This document shows, one piece after another, positions 10,144 through 22,483 of a stretch of DNA of 64,000 nt. The DNA is taken from positions 10,974,001 to 11,038,000 of the forward strand of contig NC_079879.1 of assembly GCF_029227915.1 (NCBI RefSeq). Direction: 5' to 3'. Below the pieces are notes generated by a model that worked only from the letters and a program-made list of their open reading frames with translations, did no database searches and was not told the origin of the DNA. The stretch is from Hydractinia symbiolongicarpus. Lineage: Eukaryota; Cnidaria; Hydrozoa; Anthoathecata; Hydractiniidae. Numbering within the stretch: position 1 is the stretch's first letter; each line of letters starts with the position of its first letter. The position numbers and the translations under genes are program-made.

Positions 10144-13100
10144 TTAAAATTCAATCAAGTTTTCAGATGTTGCTGGTGTTGGTGATGGCGGAACGTTTGT
10201 GCGGAACTCAAACGGGCGTTCAGTGGGCGGAGATGGAGCAGGTGATGACCATGGCGATGCTGATAAATCTTCAGTGGACCGAGCTCGTTCTAAGTCGGTA
10301 AGCGTGTTGTTCACTGCTAAGAAATCTGTAATATTCCCTTTGAATGTTGCTTTACGAACTAAACCAGTGTCCAGTCCCTTTCTTCTCGATTTTGCTAACC
10401 TAAATGCAATAAAAAAAGATGTTTTTTTGTTGGCTGTAACCATAGATCTTAAATGTTTATGCTATATGAAGTTTAAGGTGAAATCATATTATTTATCAAG
10501 CTGAATAATAATGGAGATAGGCAACCTCGTCTACAGTTTTTTCCAATCATAAAACAACCTTACAAAACCTGTGATAGAAGCTGTAAAATAACAGTAACCA
10601 CGGAAATTTCAAATGCAAAGGCTTCAGTATAAGAAAAGAGAAAAAATTTAAATGTTTAAATGACAACTGGTGGAGTTTTCCATTGTGTCAAACGCTTTCC
10701 CATGAGGTCATCATTATAAATAGAACTGTAATCAAAGTCTTACATTTGAAATTCATCTTGTTCTTCATCCGGTGAATCATTACTACACGGCTCGACGATT
10801 TCCTAGATGACGTAATAAAGTAAACAAGTCAAAAATGTAGTGATATCTTTTATTTAATCGAGTCAAGTATCAAGTAGACTAATACAAACAACTAGTCACT
10901 AACTCGACAAAATGTTTACGGACGTCTTTACATTACACGTGTGTGTCCGTTGCACATCGCTTTTCTCGCGAACAGGCACACAAAATACGACTATTGTTGT
11001 CAAGAGTTTCATCGGGACGGATGTTTTTGTCAAAAATAGTTGTACTTACAATGGCTTCTACTTTTGGCGCCAACATGTTCGACACATAACCAAATTCACC
11101 ATCATCTTCCTCAAATGCTTTAAAAGGGTTTGTACTTTTTGATGATGGTTTTTCTTCCCCCAAATCTCCATAAAGGTCTTTTGCATCAGCATCTTGAGCA
11201 TTCTCTACTTGCTCTTGTCTTTCTTTTGATTTTTCCTGTCGTAAGAGAAAAAAACAATGAGAATGGGAAAAATAATGTGTTATATTCAATCCTTTTTGAC
11301 AAATGACAGCCACGAATTCCTCTTTTCACAAGATACCGCATTAGTAACTTATGCTAACGAACGGTGTGTCAAAGAAGATACTGGGACAACAAAAAATCAG
11401 GGTTAATGCGTGTGAACAAGGATAAAAAATGTATGGACAAACCTCCCATTCTTCGTAAGCCATTGTAAACGCTTGAGCTACTGTTAGTGCGATGGCCTCG
11501 GCCTACATAATTAAACAAAAATAGTTCAGAAAGATTGCTACATAAAAAAAAATGTGATATTATTTTCTAGAAGCAGAAAAAAGCCTGTATATGACGTTGC
11601 CAGAAATGTTTCTGCCAGCATAGATAGATAGTTTTACGATTAATTACTCACCATAGCTTTTCTGTTCGTGAGAAACGCGTGTGTGTATAGTTTCTTGGTC
11701 AATTTTTCTCGCGCAATAAGCGCAAACACTTTGGGATAATGAGGGTCGGCAGTGCAATATGAAATCCTGGTAATAGAAAAAATTCAGTATAAATTTTTTT
11801 AACTTTCTGAGTTTGAGTCAAGTTTAGATACTGCAGTGGTGTCTTACTGATCACACGAAAAAAATTAAGATTGAAACACGTAAATAAACACGACAATATT
11901 TTTTTACCTGTGCACTTGAACATCATCTATTAGTTCCTGAAACAAGAGAAAAAAGAGTGAAAAAGAGTGAAAAACAGTAGAATATAGGCTGGGTACAAAG
12001 TTGCTTCTCACCAAAAAAAATCTTCTTGATTTACAACATCTGACACTTGAAATTAGCTTTCAATTCAAGATACTTTGATTTTTTTGTTAATCTCACTCCA
12101 AAAATCACCCCCCCCCCCCTCCCCCCAAAATAAAATAAAATGTTTTTCCAACAGAAAATTACGTTTTAAAGCCTTATTTTGACATCGTTAACGCGAAGTG
12201 AAAATGTTTGTATTGTAAGTTTATCTACGAGGCTATGATAGGATTACTTACATGCGTGAGAAGATCACGAATAATCATTTTCTTACTGTCAACTCGCATT
12301 GACACTTTTTGAAGTTTTTCATGCTTTCCTTTCTAAAGTAAAAAACATACTGAGTTTGAAATAATAAAGTATTATTCCCTTAGAGAATAAAAAATGAAAC
12401 GACAATTTCATCATTCTTTTACAATGTTTCTTTATAAAAAAAATAAATTTCTTACATTTTTATATTTTTGAACTAATTCTTCAACTGTTTCATCCGTGCA
12501 TCCTTTACCTTGAGGATGTGTCGCAGGTCTTTTACCCAATACCTGAATAAATAAAATTGGGGAAAATTATTGATACTAGACTCTAATAGCACAGATATGT
12601 CGATCTAAAAACTCTGGATTGGAATAGAAATATAACCTGTAAAGATGATCTGATAGTCCTGATACTAAAACATTCTAGGGGCTTAGTCAATAAGGGGAGG
12701 CAATCACACCCCAAAAGTACGAAAAAGGAAAATGGTCTACTTGACTAAAAATAGTTATTTCATACTCTATTGGTGAATTTTTGTCTTATTTTAATGTAAT
12801 TTTACACTGTCTGGATTTGGTGTTCATTTTAGACACACAAATTTCAACAAGAAAAATCCTTGGATAGGCTCTCTTTTCACTTACAACGAAAAAAAGGACT
12901 TAGAAATTGACAATCTCGTCTCTTTTTCTGAGAACGCCTCTGCAATCTTGATTATATTTTTTTACTATAAAACACATAGCTAGTGACTTTGAGACATCGA
13001 GCAAATCATCAACGAGAGCATAATTAGCATATAAAAAGCTTACTAAATGAGTAATTAGCGCGATTGATTAGTATGTAGGCTAAAATCGTCATATTGCTCA

Positions 13101-14785
13101 TTAAAAGATTAATGAAGATGTTATGAAACAGAAGCAAATTTGAACTTTAACTTCCAGTATAATTTATTCAGGTATCATTACGTTTCAAAATAGCGAAGGA
13201 GAGCGTCAATAATGGATGTTTAAACACCATATAAAGTATATGCCATGCTTTATATGGTGTTTAAATATTAACCTGTAAGGAGGAGTGCAAGAATTTAATA
13301 AAAGCAATTTTAAAAGATTACGGAGTAAGCCAATTAGGAAGTAAACGAATGCTATAAAGATTATCTATCACGCTCGAAACTTTCATGAGAAAGAAAACTA
13401 ACCTTGACATTGAAAGTGACGCCATTTTGAACATTTTCCCGATTGTTTATCCAGTCATCTGAATGTTCTAAATAAATATAACAAAAACAGAGTTTTAATA
13501 TAAATATGAATAATATAAAAATATTAAGAAAGGAAATGATAAGCAAATGTAAAAGAATCGTTGTAATTTTAGAAAGGGCGTGCTAAGCCTTTGTTTAACA
13601 GTCCATATAAAAACTATTTTTCAGGCTACTAGATGTTTACATCTGCGGTGTAGAAACTTCCTTACTGTCTTTATTAAGAGCTTCGTCAATTTTTTTCTTC
13701 ATCGCTTTTGGACTTTTCTTCAACTTATCAGCTGCTACTCTAAGTGAATCCATGGTTAACCCAAGACTTGATTTTCGTCTAGCTGGACCCTGTATGATAA
13801 AATAATCCTGAATAAACTCTTAGCTTAGTACATAAAATCTTAGTTAACAAGTCGAGCAAACATAAAACATTTAGTACAGAAAGAAATCGTGTCGTTTTTA
13901 GTTAATTTTAAAAACGACGAACAAAACCTGATTATTAAAAGTTTATATTTTTATTCAATTCTAGATACTTTCTACACAAAAACCACAGCGTTTTAAGGAA
14001 AAACATTCAAAAACACAAAAATTCTGACATTGTAATTATATACCTTCTTAAAACAACCACAATATGAACAAACTTTGTAAAGACAGCTAGTTTATTTTTT
14101 CAAAAAAAGTTTAACTCGACAAACATGAACACGATTTCTCATTAAGGTGTAATTTAAATTGATTTTAAACTTTTGTTTTTATTGTTTATAAGTTATTTTT
14201 TATAATGAAAGTTAAATTCTTTTTAAATATGGCGTCATTCGAAGACGTCAAAATAGCCGACGTGTTTACTTTCGTGATGTTTCTAGTCGTGAGTTAGCTG
14301 CCTACCACTCACAAATTCTTCAAGCCGTTGAAACAAGCGCAGTTCCGTGATTCTCCACAGTCTAATAACTAGTTTCTAAAATATTTTTGCTCCCTTTGTG
14401 TATTTGGCGCGTAAAAGTCACGTGATAATGAGAATATGTCAATATATTTTTTATGGAGTCTGGGGATAAAAAACGTTACGGTCCCCTGATCTCATCTTTC
14501 AACCTCGTATCCAGTGCATATTGTATATTTTCCTACATCGGGACAGCGAACACTCGCCTTCAGGTAAAGGGTCATGTAAACAAGAATTGGTCACCTTCAT
14601 TACATACCACTGCTTGAAAACATTTTTATTTTTTAATAAAAATTAGGTACAATATAGTGGTATGTTATTCTTTAAAATACAATACTTAAAATAAATAAAT
14701 AAACCAACGCAACGCAACGCAGGATATTCTTACAGTATTATTAGGTCTCAATGAAGATTTTATTACAGAAAACATAACTCACCAT
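10144..14785 (-). CDS. LDLRAP1: LDLRAP1/ARH-like PTB-domain clathrin adaptor
   Basis: Exons (5' to 3'): 14783-14785, 13666-13789, 13403-13467, 12456-12542, 12252-12332, 11908-11936, 11652-11766, 11443-11502, 11050-11235, 10744-10802, 10144-10399. All introns are GT-AG and phases match, giving 354 residues. Exon 1 codes only the Met. The PTB domain (about residues 43-190) contains WINNRENVQNGVTFNVK, QKVSMRVDSKKMII, the RISYCTADPHYPKVFALIA core and AIALTVAQAFTMAYEEWE, closely matching the ARH adaptor that binds FxNPxY tails of LDL-type receptors. NPF (224-226) could bind EH-domain proteins. The protein ends ENLIEF, a possible weak clathrin-box-like signal. The last exon is supported by exact phase continuity from exon 10. 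It likely acts at the plasma membrane in endocytosis. GULP1 is the main alternative family. Confidence 0.88.
12109..12127 (+). repeat. Poly-C tract in adaptor intron
   Basis: Nearly pure run of C, interrupted by one T, inside the intron between the exons at 11908-11936 and 12252-12332. It is simple-sequence DNA. Confidence 0.8.
13219..13265. repeat. Perfect 18-bp inverted repeat in an adaptor intron
   Basis: The arms at 13219-13236 and 13248-13265 are exact reverse complements (TTTAAACACCATATAAAG and its partner) with an 11-base loop. It lies in the intron between exons 13403-13467 and 12456-12542. It could be a tiny MITE remnant or a foldable RNA element. Confidence 0.7.
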
Positions 14786-17700
14786 ATTGAAAAGCAGGAG
14801 TTAGTCGTTCAGTTGGTATCGTTCGTTGAATGAGCAATACTGGTAATGCTAATACTAAGTTTTATATGGCCGGTGAAAGGAAGCTAATTACATGAAATAA
14901 TAACATGCAGACCGACATTAACTATAATGCGAGGGAAACCGCAATCACCATGAACGGATAACACGAGAAGAAGAAGAGAAGAGAAGATTTCCTTCCAATC
15001 GAAAAACAGAAAGTGGTTTTAATATCGATGTTTTTGAGATTTTTTAATTGTTTTTTTATATAGGATTTTGTGTCAAAAAACGTTGTTTTCTCTGTTCCAA
15101 AAACACACTTAAAGGATTATGACGTAATGTCGGTAATCGTTTTCCATACCCACACACACGATGTAAAATTGCTTGTTTAAAATGAGAAAGTATCTGCCTT
15201 TTTAGCTCATGGTGCGTGGGCGCTCAACTGTGGTGACATTAACGGATAAACCTTTGTTTTAGCACGAGTTCACTCCTTATATGGAATACAGTTACATAAC
15301 GTAGAATGAGTGAACTCTTTTTTTAAAACAAGCAAGTGACATATAGTATACGGAAGTGCTTACAAAGATATTAAATGATGCAAGGAAACTTCTAAACAAA
15401 ATCTGATCGTTTAAAATAATACTGTTCCGGTTATAGTCGCCACTTTAGAAGTTGTCACAACCAACCGCAATTTTAAGACATTTTACATAGCTAAATGATA
15501 AAACCACTCATGGGGGTCAAAAAAACCCTGGAGGGAAAAGATGTGGTACTTCGATATTTACTACATAGCTATACGCGATACCATCCTTGCCTTCATTTTG
15601 AAGGCAAGGATGGTATCGCGTATTTTGATGAACAAGCTTGTTTGGCAGTCAAGCTAGCAAGGGTGATACACTACGTATCTACAGCAGCCAAATAAATTAC
15701 ACTAAAGAGCTTGTATTCCTATTGAAATTATACTTGTTCCTGCAACTTCGTCCTCAAGGTTTGTTGGGCTTAATACAGTAAAAACTAACAAGCCGTGGTA
15801 ACAAGGTTGTTGTTTCTGGACCGTTAGTTCGGGCCGTTGTGTGATAAAACAAAGCACGGAGCCAAGGGTTAGATACACAGGATTTCAGTGTCTCACTCCT
15901 GTTACTGCCCAACCTCGTACACATTTCTTTTCTGGCTCACAGATTATTAAACTTTATCAAAAGTACAACCTGGAGATCTGACAACTCGACAGTTCAATTT
16001 TTATTCGGTTGTAATAAATTGATCAGGTTTGTTGTGGTTTCTCGCGAATTTAAACACGCACATTTGTTTTGTAATAATCCCTTATTTACGTAAAAACAAA
16101 CTTCACGCAAAATGCAAGAATGGTACCTTAAATAAATTCAGGCAATTTTTTTTCTCTTTTTGTTTCGAGGAACGCTAAATTGGAAACCAAATGCCTCAGG
16201 AGAAAGACGGAGACTATTTTGTAAAACTTAAAAAATAAAATTGCGAAAAGAATAGCGCCTCGTACATTCCGTGTTTCCAATTAAGTTTTTTTTAAATAAA
16301 ATATTGAAAAGAAAAAAAAGAAAAAAGAAGAAACAAAAACAATTCACACGTACCCTTATCTTTTATTCTCAAGACTGCGATATTTCTTTCTTTTATATAT
16401 TATTTAAAACATATTTCTCTTATGATACTGTGATTAATTAAAGCTGTGGTCAACCTCGTTCCCGTTTTATTCAACAGTTCCGATGTCAACAAAAGATACA
16501 CGATACCCTGTGGACGAAGATGAAGTGCAAATAATGTTTGTACCTTGGCCATGAAAATGGAAAGCAAGAATAAAATTTGTAAATATCAGTACCAGTATCC
16601 ATGACAACAACAACAACATCAACAATAACAACACAACGCAGCAACAACAACAAATTTTTAATCCCCTCTTTTCTTATGGTTACAATAAGGTTTTAGTGTC
16701 TTAGTAGTAAAATCAGTGGCGAGAGCCTGACAAGATAGCATTCAGCCTCAGTCAAAATACACCGAGAGAGTAAATATATAGTTAGTAAAAATCCAACTAC
16801 GTGTTCTTGTATTTTGCGCTCAACATAAGTTTTAAAAATATTTGGAGGTGTACTTTGTCAAAAGTAAATAATTGAATTGTATAAAAAAGAAAAAGTCTTC
16901 AAAACAAAAAATTATAACATCTCACAAGATTTGACTTTCTTCAGCCACAACATTCAAATTCTAAACTGAATATTTCAAAATACTTTTTATAACAGTCTAT
17001 TTACAAAACCTTGTTGTAACACCTGTGTACGAAGAAATGCGCCACGGCTTTAACACTTTGACAATACTTTTATTGTACACGAACCAATATACTTAAAATT
17101 TACCAATTTATCTAACAATTTTATTTATACGTTTGAACGTTGTGGAAACATGGTTTTAGGCGAAGTATTATGCTGTTTTTGTTCTCCCGTGAAAAGCCGG
17201 TTTTGGTAGTTAATTTTATCAACATAACTGGACAAAAAGCTTGTGAAAGCGTGTCACAAAAAACTTATTCCTTTTCCATGTTTCTGTTTTTTCTAAATAT
17301 GGAAAGTGAGTGAGTAGCTATAAGAGGTCAATTATCATGCTGAGTATTTGGAAGATTACAAAAAAAAAAAAAAGTAAAAACAAAAGAATTTGTAGTTTTA
17401 CATAGTACTTTGAAACCAAATTAATTCACTGTTACACAAGTTCAAAAAATTTTTTGACAAATTTTCTCCGATGTTTTTGACTTTTGAAAGACAAGTAACA
17501 GAAATACTTCATATATAAACAAGTAAAAATGCATGCATCTGGAAATACTAGAAAATCCAAAGCAGATGCTCAATTTCTTATAATTTTTCTTGACTTTTTT
17601 AAAATCTGGCAGTAGTTACTTATGTCCACCCATGCTCAATGTAGATTGACCACAAAACAAACATCTGGCCAATCTCATATAAAAAGAACAACATTTTTAT

Positions 17701-17886
17701 AGAAGATTTGTATTATTTTTTCAATATATAGATTAAATGTATGAACAAAACTTTGTAAGAATTTGTAAGGTGCTAAACAAAAGCTGAATACCTGTCAAAG
17801 AGCTGGTAATAGAGTTGTGCAGAGAAGATGAGGTATGAGGTTATGAATTTTAAGAAGCTACATTCAATTTTACACACAAAAATAAT
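14786..17886. other. Intergenic region between adaptor and cystatin genes
   Basis: No gene was recognised. It contains the adaptor promoter side (14.8-15.2 kb), a perfect 25-bp hairpin at 15571-15623 described separately, and a CAA/CAG-like simple repeat at about 16602-16655. One ORF at 15495-15695 runs through the hairpin and has no recognisable features. The 3' flank of cystatin occupies the last few hundred bases. Confidence 0.4.
15571..15623. repeat. Perfect 25-bp inverted repeat, 3-base loop
   Basis: The arms at 15571-15595 and 15599-15623 are exact complements with only TTT between them. The arms are GC-richer than their surroundings (ATACGCGATACCATCCTTGC at the start of the left arm). 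It may be a foldback remnant, a cruciform-forming site or an assembly/cloning foldback artefact. Confidence 0.85.
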
Positions 17887-18883
17887 TTAAAAATAAGTTA
17901 TTTCATCATCTTCGTTTTTATTTTCTTGCATGCTCGAAAATTCTAACGTTTCACCAGCGTGAGGAAGGGTTCGATAGACTCTGATGTGTATGAATCTTCC
18001 TAAACCGATCCTAACCTGTAAATAAATAAAAAAATAAGCAACGTAAAATAATTAAATGTATATGCGAAACTAAGTAACATATGTGTTAAACTTATAGCTA
18101 CATGGATATTGTAAACTTAAGAGATAAGCACCAAGTTTGCCTGTTGTGTTCCAAACGTCTTCTCATGGCTGAGTCATCCGACATGCACTGGATCACAACT
18201 CCAGCAATAACTGGTCAGTGTTATCAGTGTACACATGAAATCAAGCAACTGTTAGTTTGTACATTGTTAACATACTGTCTGGCAGTGGGCAGGTTTAGAT
18301 CTGTGATTGCCCCAACTGCGTAAACGCAAACAAACCCACTAGACCACGTGAATTTTAAAATTGTAGTTTTCTAAAAATGTAAGATGAATACTCTTACTTT
18401 GATAAAGAAGTTAGTTCCTGCAACTAGCTGAGTAGCATATGAAACAGCTGTAAATTCATCTAACACCTGATTAGTCTTTGACTGGACATCGCTTTTTACC
18501 TAATAAACAAACAGAAACCTGTATACTGCTCTTAACAGCTTTTACTATCTTGATTCATCTCACTCCTCCAAGTTTTTTTTTATTTCTGACAATATATAAA
18601 TGATTTATATTCAAACATTACATGAAACACCACTCGAAAGAACAGTAACTTAACTTCATACAAAATTAGCTAAATTAGCAGCATAAATGAGTTTTTTGAC
18701 TTTAGTTTGTAGCTTTTGCAAGCCAGAATTTATTAAGCAAAAAAATCACTAAAAAACATTCTTTGGAAATATTTTTCTTTTTAAGAAAAAGATATGAAAA
18801 AGGCATGATCAACTTACATTGTCAACAATGTTCTGTACTTCTGGTGTTGCAGGTTGTGCCTTTCCTATACCACCACAGCTCAT
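17887..18883 (-). CDS. CSTB: Type-1 cystatin (stefin B-like cysteine protease inhibitor)
   Basis: Exons 18818-18883, 18398-18499 and 17887-18015, all phase 0 with GT-AG borders, give 98 residues, the usual stefin length. The N-terminus MSCGGIGKAQPATPEVQNIV carries the Gly before the inhibitory trunk. The central loop is QLVAG (family QxVxG) followed by TNFFIKV, and the second hairpin carries RTLPH. The C-terminus is DDEITYF. There is no signal peptide, so it is expected in the cytosol or nucleus, blocking papain-like proteases such as cathepsins B, H and L. The three-exon structure matches animal stefin genes. Confidence 0.95.
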
Positions 18884-19392
18884 TTTTTAACAACTAAACT
18901 GTAAATCTGTACAGAAATGTATAAAACAATGTTGTAATTTGAAAAAGGTCTGGGCACAAGCAACACCACATTGATATCATGTTAATGGCACACAGAAAAT
19001 TTCTGATTTGTTGTTGTGAAATTATTGGGCTTATTTTTGTCAGTTCTTAAAAAGCAGAATGTTTATACAGTTCTGTATCCGAACAGAAAAGAAAAGAAGA
19101 ACCACAAAAGCCAAAGTGGCTTTCACATTAAAGGTATCCAAGACCATCAAAAATGTTATAATTTTTCATTTACATACACAGCTTATAGATTAACTCTAGT
19201 GTGATGTTATTTGTTTACTTTCAAAGGTAAGCTCTTCGGCTATAGCATTTGCATAACAGAAAAAAAGGTGCTAGGCTGTGGTAAAGAAAGGTCTTTTCCT
19301 GTGGATTTTTTTTACAGAAACATTATTTGAGGTTGAGTGTAGATTGATGCCTTCTGATTTATTTAAATTTATTTAAAGTCCGAAGAATGCTT

Positions 19393-20370
19393 GATGGCCC
19401 CTACGGCTTACTTTATCAGGGTTCGAATTAGCAGTTCGCAATTTGCGAATCAAAATGCCATTTTCGCAAATCACTTTATAAAAAAAAAGAATAATTTTGT
19501 ATCACTTCGTTGTCTATTTTTGCGATATTACAAATTAATCATTCATTCTTTTTGTTTGTGTTTCCATTTAATAGTTTTGCTTAATTATTTCAATCCAGAA
19601 GAAATAACCCTTTCTGTTAGCGTATTTCACTTGTACATATAAGAAATAAGAAATTGTTATTAAAACCTTATTTATCAAGCGAATCTCATTATAAATGATT
19701 GCGTAAAATATTTACATGTTAATTTATTATAAGGCCATTGTTTAGACAAAATTATAAAGTCAAAATGTTTTTTTTTCAAAGTTTTCAGTTTTAATATTGG
19801 GAAACAGTTCAATTAATATTATTCACTTCTTATAATGTAAAGTTGCATGCAAAAATAAAAAAAATAAAATTAGAATAGAACAGGTAGTTCGAAAGTGTTT
19901 TTAACACTAAATCAGTGTTCTTATTTTCAGCACAATTAGCTTTGTAGCTACTAATAAAGAAGCCAATGGTAATTGATCTACAGCGTTTCTTGGCCACATC
20001 TAGATGTTGGTTTACTTCGTTACAGTGCTGAAATTTTTGCAAATTGACTTTACTTTTCTAATTGGAACCCTATTTGTTTCTTAATAAAAACACTTCTCTT
20101 CACAGTCAAAACACTTTTCTTTTTTCATCTGAAAACTTCTCTTTCGTGTTCAAAATACTTATTTTCTAAAGTGCGAAATAATTCTCTTTCACGAATTCCA
20201 AAAAATTGAGCCAGACCCAATTCTTGGTAAAGAGTGAAGTAAATGACTACAATAAATCTCCAAAAATTAAGCCCATGTTACCCAAGTATATACTTCTTGT
20301 AAAAGTAAGAAAAAATACAGACCCATATTTTTTATTGTAGTTGTGAATAAAAGTTTGGAGCCACACCATG
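19393..20370. mobile_element. Fragments of the CACTTCTCTTC-motif element family
   Basis: Base 19393 begins GATGGCCCCTACGGCTTAC, nearly identical to the terminus of the complete element at 36958. At 20085-20190 the same tandem motif (AAAACACTTCTCTTC with 18-22 base spacing) recurs, and 20345-20368 (GAGCCACACCATGCAGAGAAG) matches the inner edge of that element's right arm. The order differs from the intact copy, so this is a rearranged or partial relative. Confidence 0.5.
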
Positions 20371-21324
20371 CAGAGAAGTAGCCAGTTTGTCCCCTTAATA
20401 TTGTATGAAGGCTAACTGTTAAAAGGGAGGCTGGAATTATTGTGATGGTCTCGCAAAGGAGGCCGAGATAATTCATGGCTACAAATATGTTAAATATCTA
20501 TAAAATACAATAATACCTGCCCTAGATGAGGTCGCAAACACTTCCCACCCTAAAAGGAGAATCTATGGTCACAAATATTACTGCTTTATAGTTAGCTACA
20601 GCTGAAAATGTAATTAACGATTTTTTTTAGTTAGCTAGCTAGCTAGCTAGCTACACTCTGGTGAGTAGCTCTCAGATCTAACATCTTATTTAAGCTCAAA
20701 AAGTGGTTACATATTACATTAGTAATACTACAGTGCTGTTTTTTCCTCTTCTTAAGATAACCCTTTGCAGTGCACAATTAATTTAAAATATTACTAGCTA
20801 GCAAAATCTGCAAACCTAGCTGCACAATCTCGACGCCTGTTCCGGATCCGATTTGATTTTTCATACACGGTGATTACAAATTGGGCAACCTTATAAGAAG
20901 GCCATTACGTAATTATTTGTCCCTGCTGCGCATGTCATGCAAGGGAAATGGTAGCTTTTAAAAAAAACATTGTCAGCGATAATATTGTTTGTGAGATGAG
21001 TAAACTAAACTAAAGCACGGAAGGGAGTGAGTAAAAATATTTGGTACATTTGTTGAATATCATACATGTTTTGTTGGAAACCGCACTAGGTATTTAGATA
21101 TGTATTTCACATTTTAAAAGTGGTATACTATATACCAAAAAGTGAAACAATCAAGGACAATGTGCTGGGGAATTAACTTATATTAAACTTATATTAATTT
21201 GCAAAACTATATAGCTGGCTAGTTTGTAGCTAGCCAGCAGTAATAGTATCCATATCTAGCTACACCAGTTTATAATTTCAGTATTTCAGTAAAACAATAT
21301 CTGCAGTCTCTTCTCTAAAACAGA

Positions 21325-21770
21325 GACGGGGCTGCCGATAAACCGTAAAAGTGCCAGCGTTTTCGGGCAAGTTCAACGTTTTGAAAAAAAATCAATTATT
21401 TGCCCGAAAAACTCCGCATAGACCCGCACAATGCCTGATAAAGAAAAGATAAACAGACACTAATGATTCCAAAAACTATAAAAATTAAAATAAACTTACT
21501 ATGTGGTAGCAAAGTTTTTGATGTTTTTGATAGTTTATAAGATTTACTTGATAAATAACTAATATATAAACTTTATTAACACCTTTATCTTGAAGCGCCT
21601 TCTTCCAACTATCGTCCAAATGGTATACAAGGAATTTATTTCGCGAATGCTCCGGGCGAGTTTGAGAAGTGCGGGCGTGTTTGGAGGACAACCCCCAATT
21701 TAATTCAAAAAGTCGCCCGTACTTGCCCTTTTATATGCGGGCGTTTGCAGCTCATCGGCACCCTCTTTTG
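21325..21770. repeat. Possible decayed inverted-repeat element
   Basis: The left edge reads GGGGCTGCCGATAAAC and the right edge, reversed, GGGTGCCGATGAGC. Inner parts also share GGGCAAGT. The match is imperfect and no target duplication was found, so this is tentative. Confidence 0.3.
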
Positions 21771-22483
21771 CCGAAAACGGAAGGTTTTTTGAGGTTTTTT
21801 TCAAGGTTTTTGTCCGTAACTGCTGAGAAAAGCCCAGGCCTGTCCGAATTGCACCCGAAATGCAACACATGTGAGCTAATTTTGTTGTGAATTTTGTCGA
21901 GAAGAAGGAAGGTGCTATTTTGTCATTGTACTCTCAATTTATTATTTGTGGAATTTATTACAGATGTGTAGAGAATAAATGATATAAAAAACAGTTTTTT
22001 CAGAACTCTTCCTACCACTGCTCGACATTAAAAGAATAAATTATATGGTAATAAATTTTTTAAAAAATGTTGTTTTAAGTTTCTCCGGGCGAAATTTTAA
22101 GTTTTTTTAAATTGCTGGAAGTCGTCAACAGTCTCCAACAGTGTGGTTTTTGTGGCATTTCTGGCGAGTAGCCCCCCCCCCCCCCGTGCCTTACTATCGT
22201 CAAGTTACTCTTGCATTTTAAAAAACTTGATCTTGAGATTTATAGGGACTTTCATAACATGGACCAGTCTATAAGCACTTCAAGACTAAAGTTGAATGTT
22301 TGCAAGGTCAGCTAGACACAACAACCGACACACTGTTCTAAATGAAAACAGGTCATACTCTATAAAAAGGATGGGTGAAACGGTGGATTTTTCACAGGAC
22401 ACTGATAGTATATATATATATTGAGTTTATCCATAGAAACAGAACAGTTATTTACATATATAAACATTCGCCATTGCAAAGTC

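Larger units (their letters stand above)
18884..22483. other. Intergenic region with repeat fragments
   Basis: No host gene was recognised. It holds fragments of the motif-repeat transposon family also seen at 36958-38977 (19393-20370), a short AGCT repeat at 20635-20655, a decayed inverted-repeat element at about 21325-21770, a poly-C tract near 22172-22186 and a TA repeat near 22412. The last part is the upstream region of CHMP1. Confidence 0.5.

Noticed and set aside
15495-15695. 66-residue frame across the hairpin
   Set aside because: The frame is short, runs through a perfect palindrome and shows no domain.
20635-20655. AGCT tandem repeat as a regulatory site
   Set aside because: It is simple sequence with no context to support a function.
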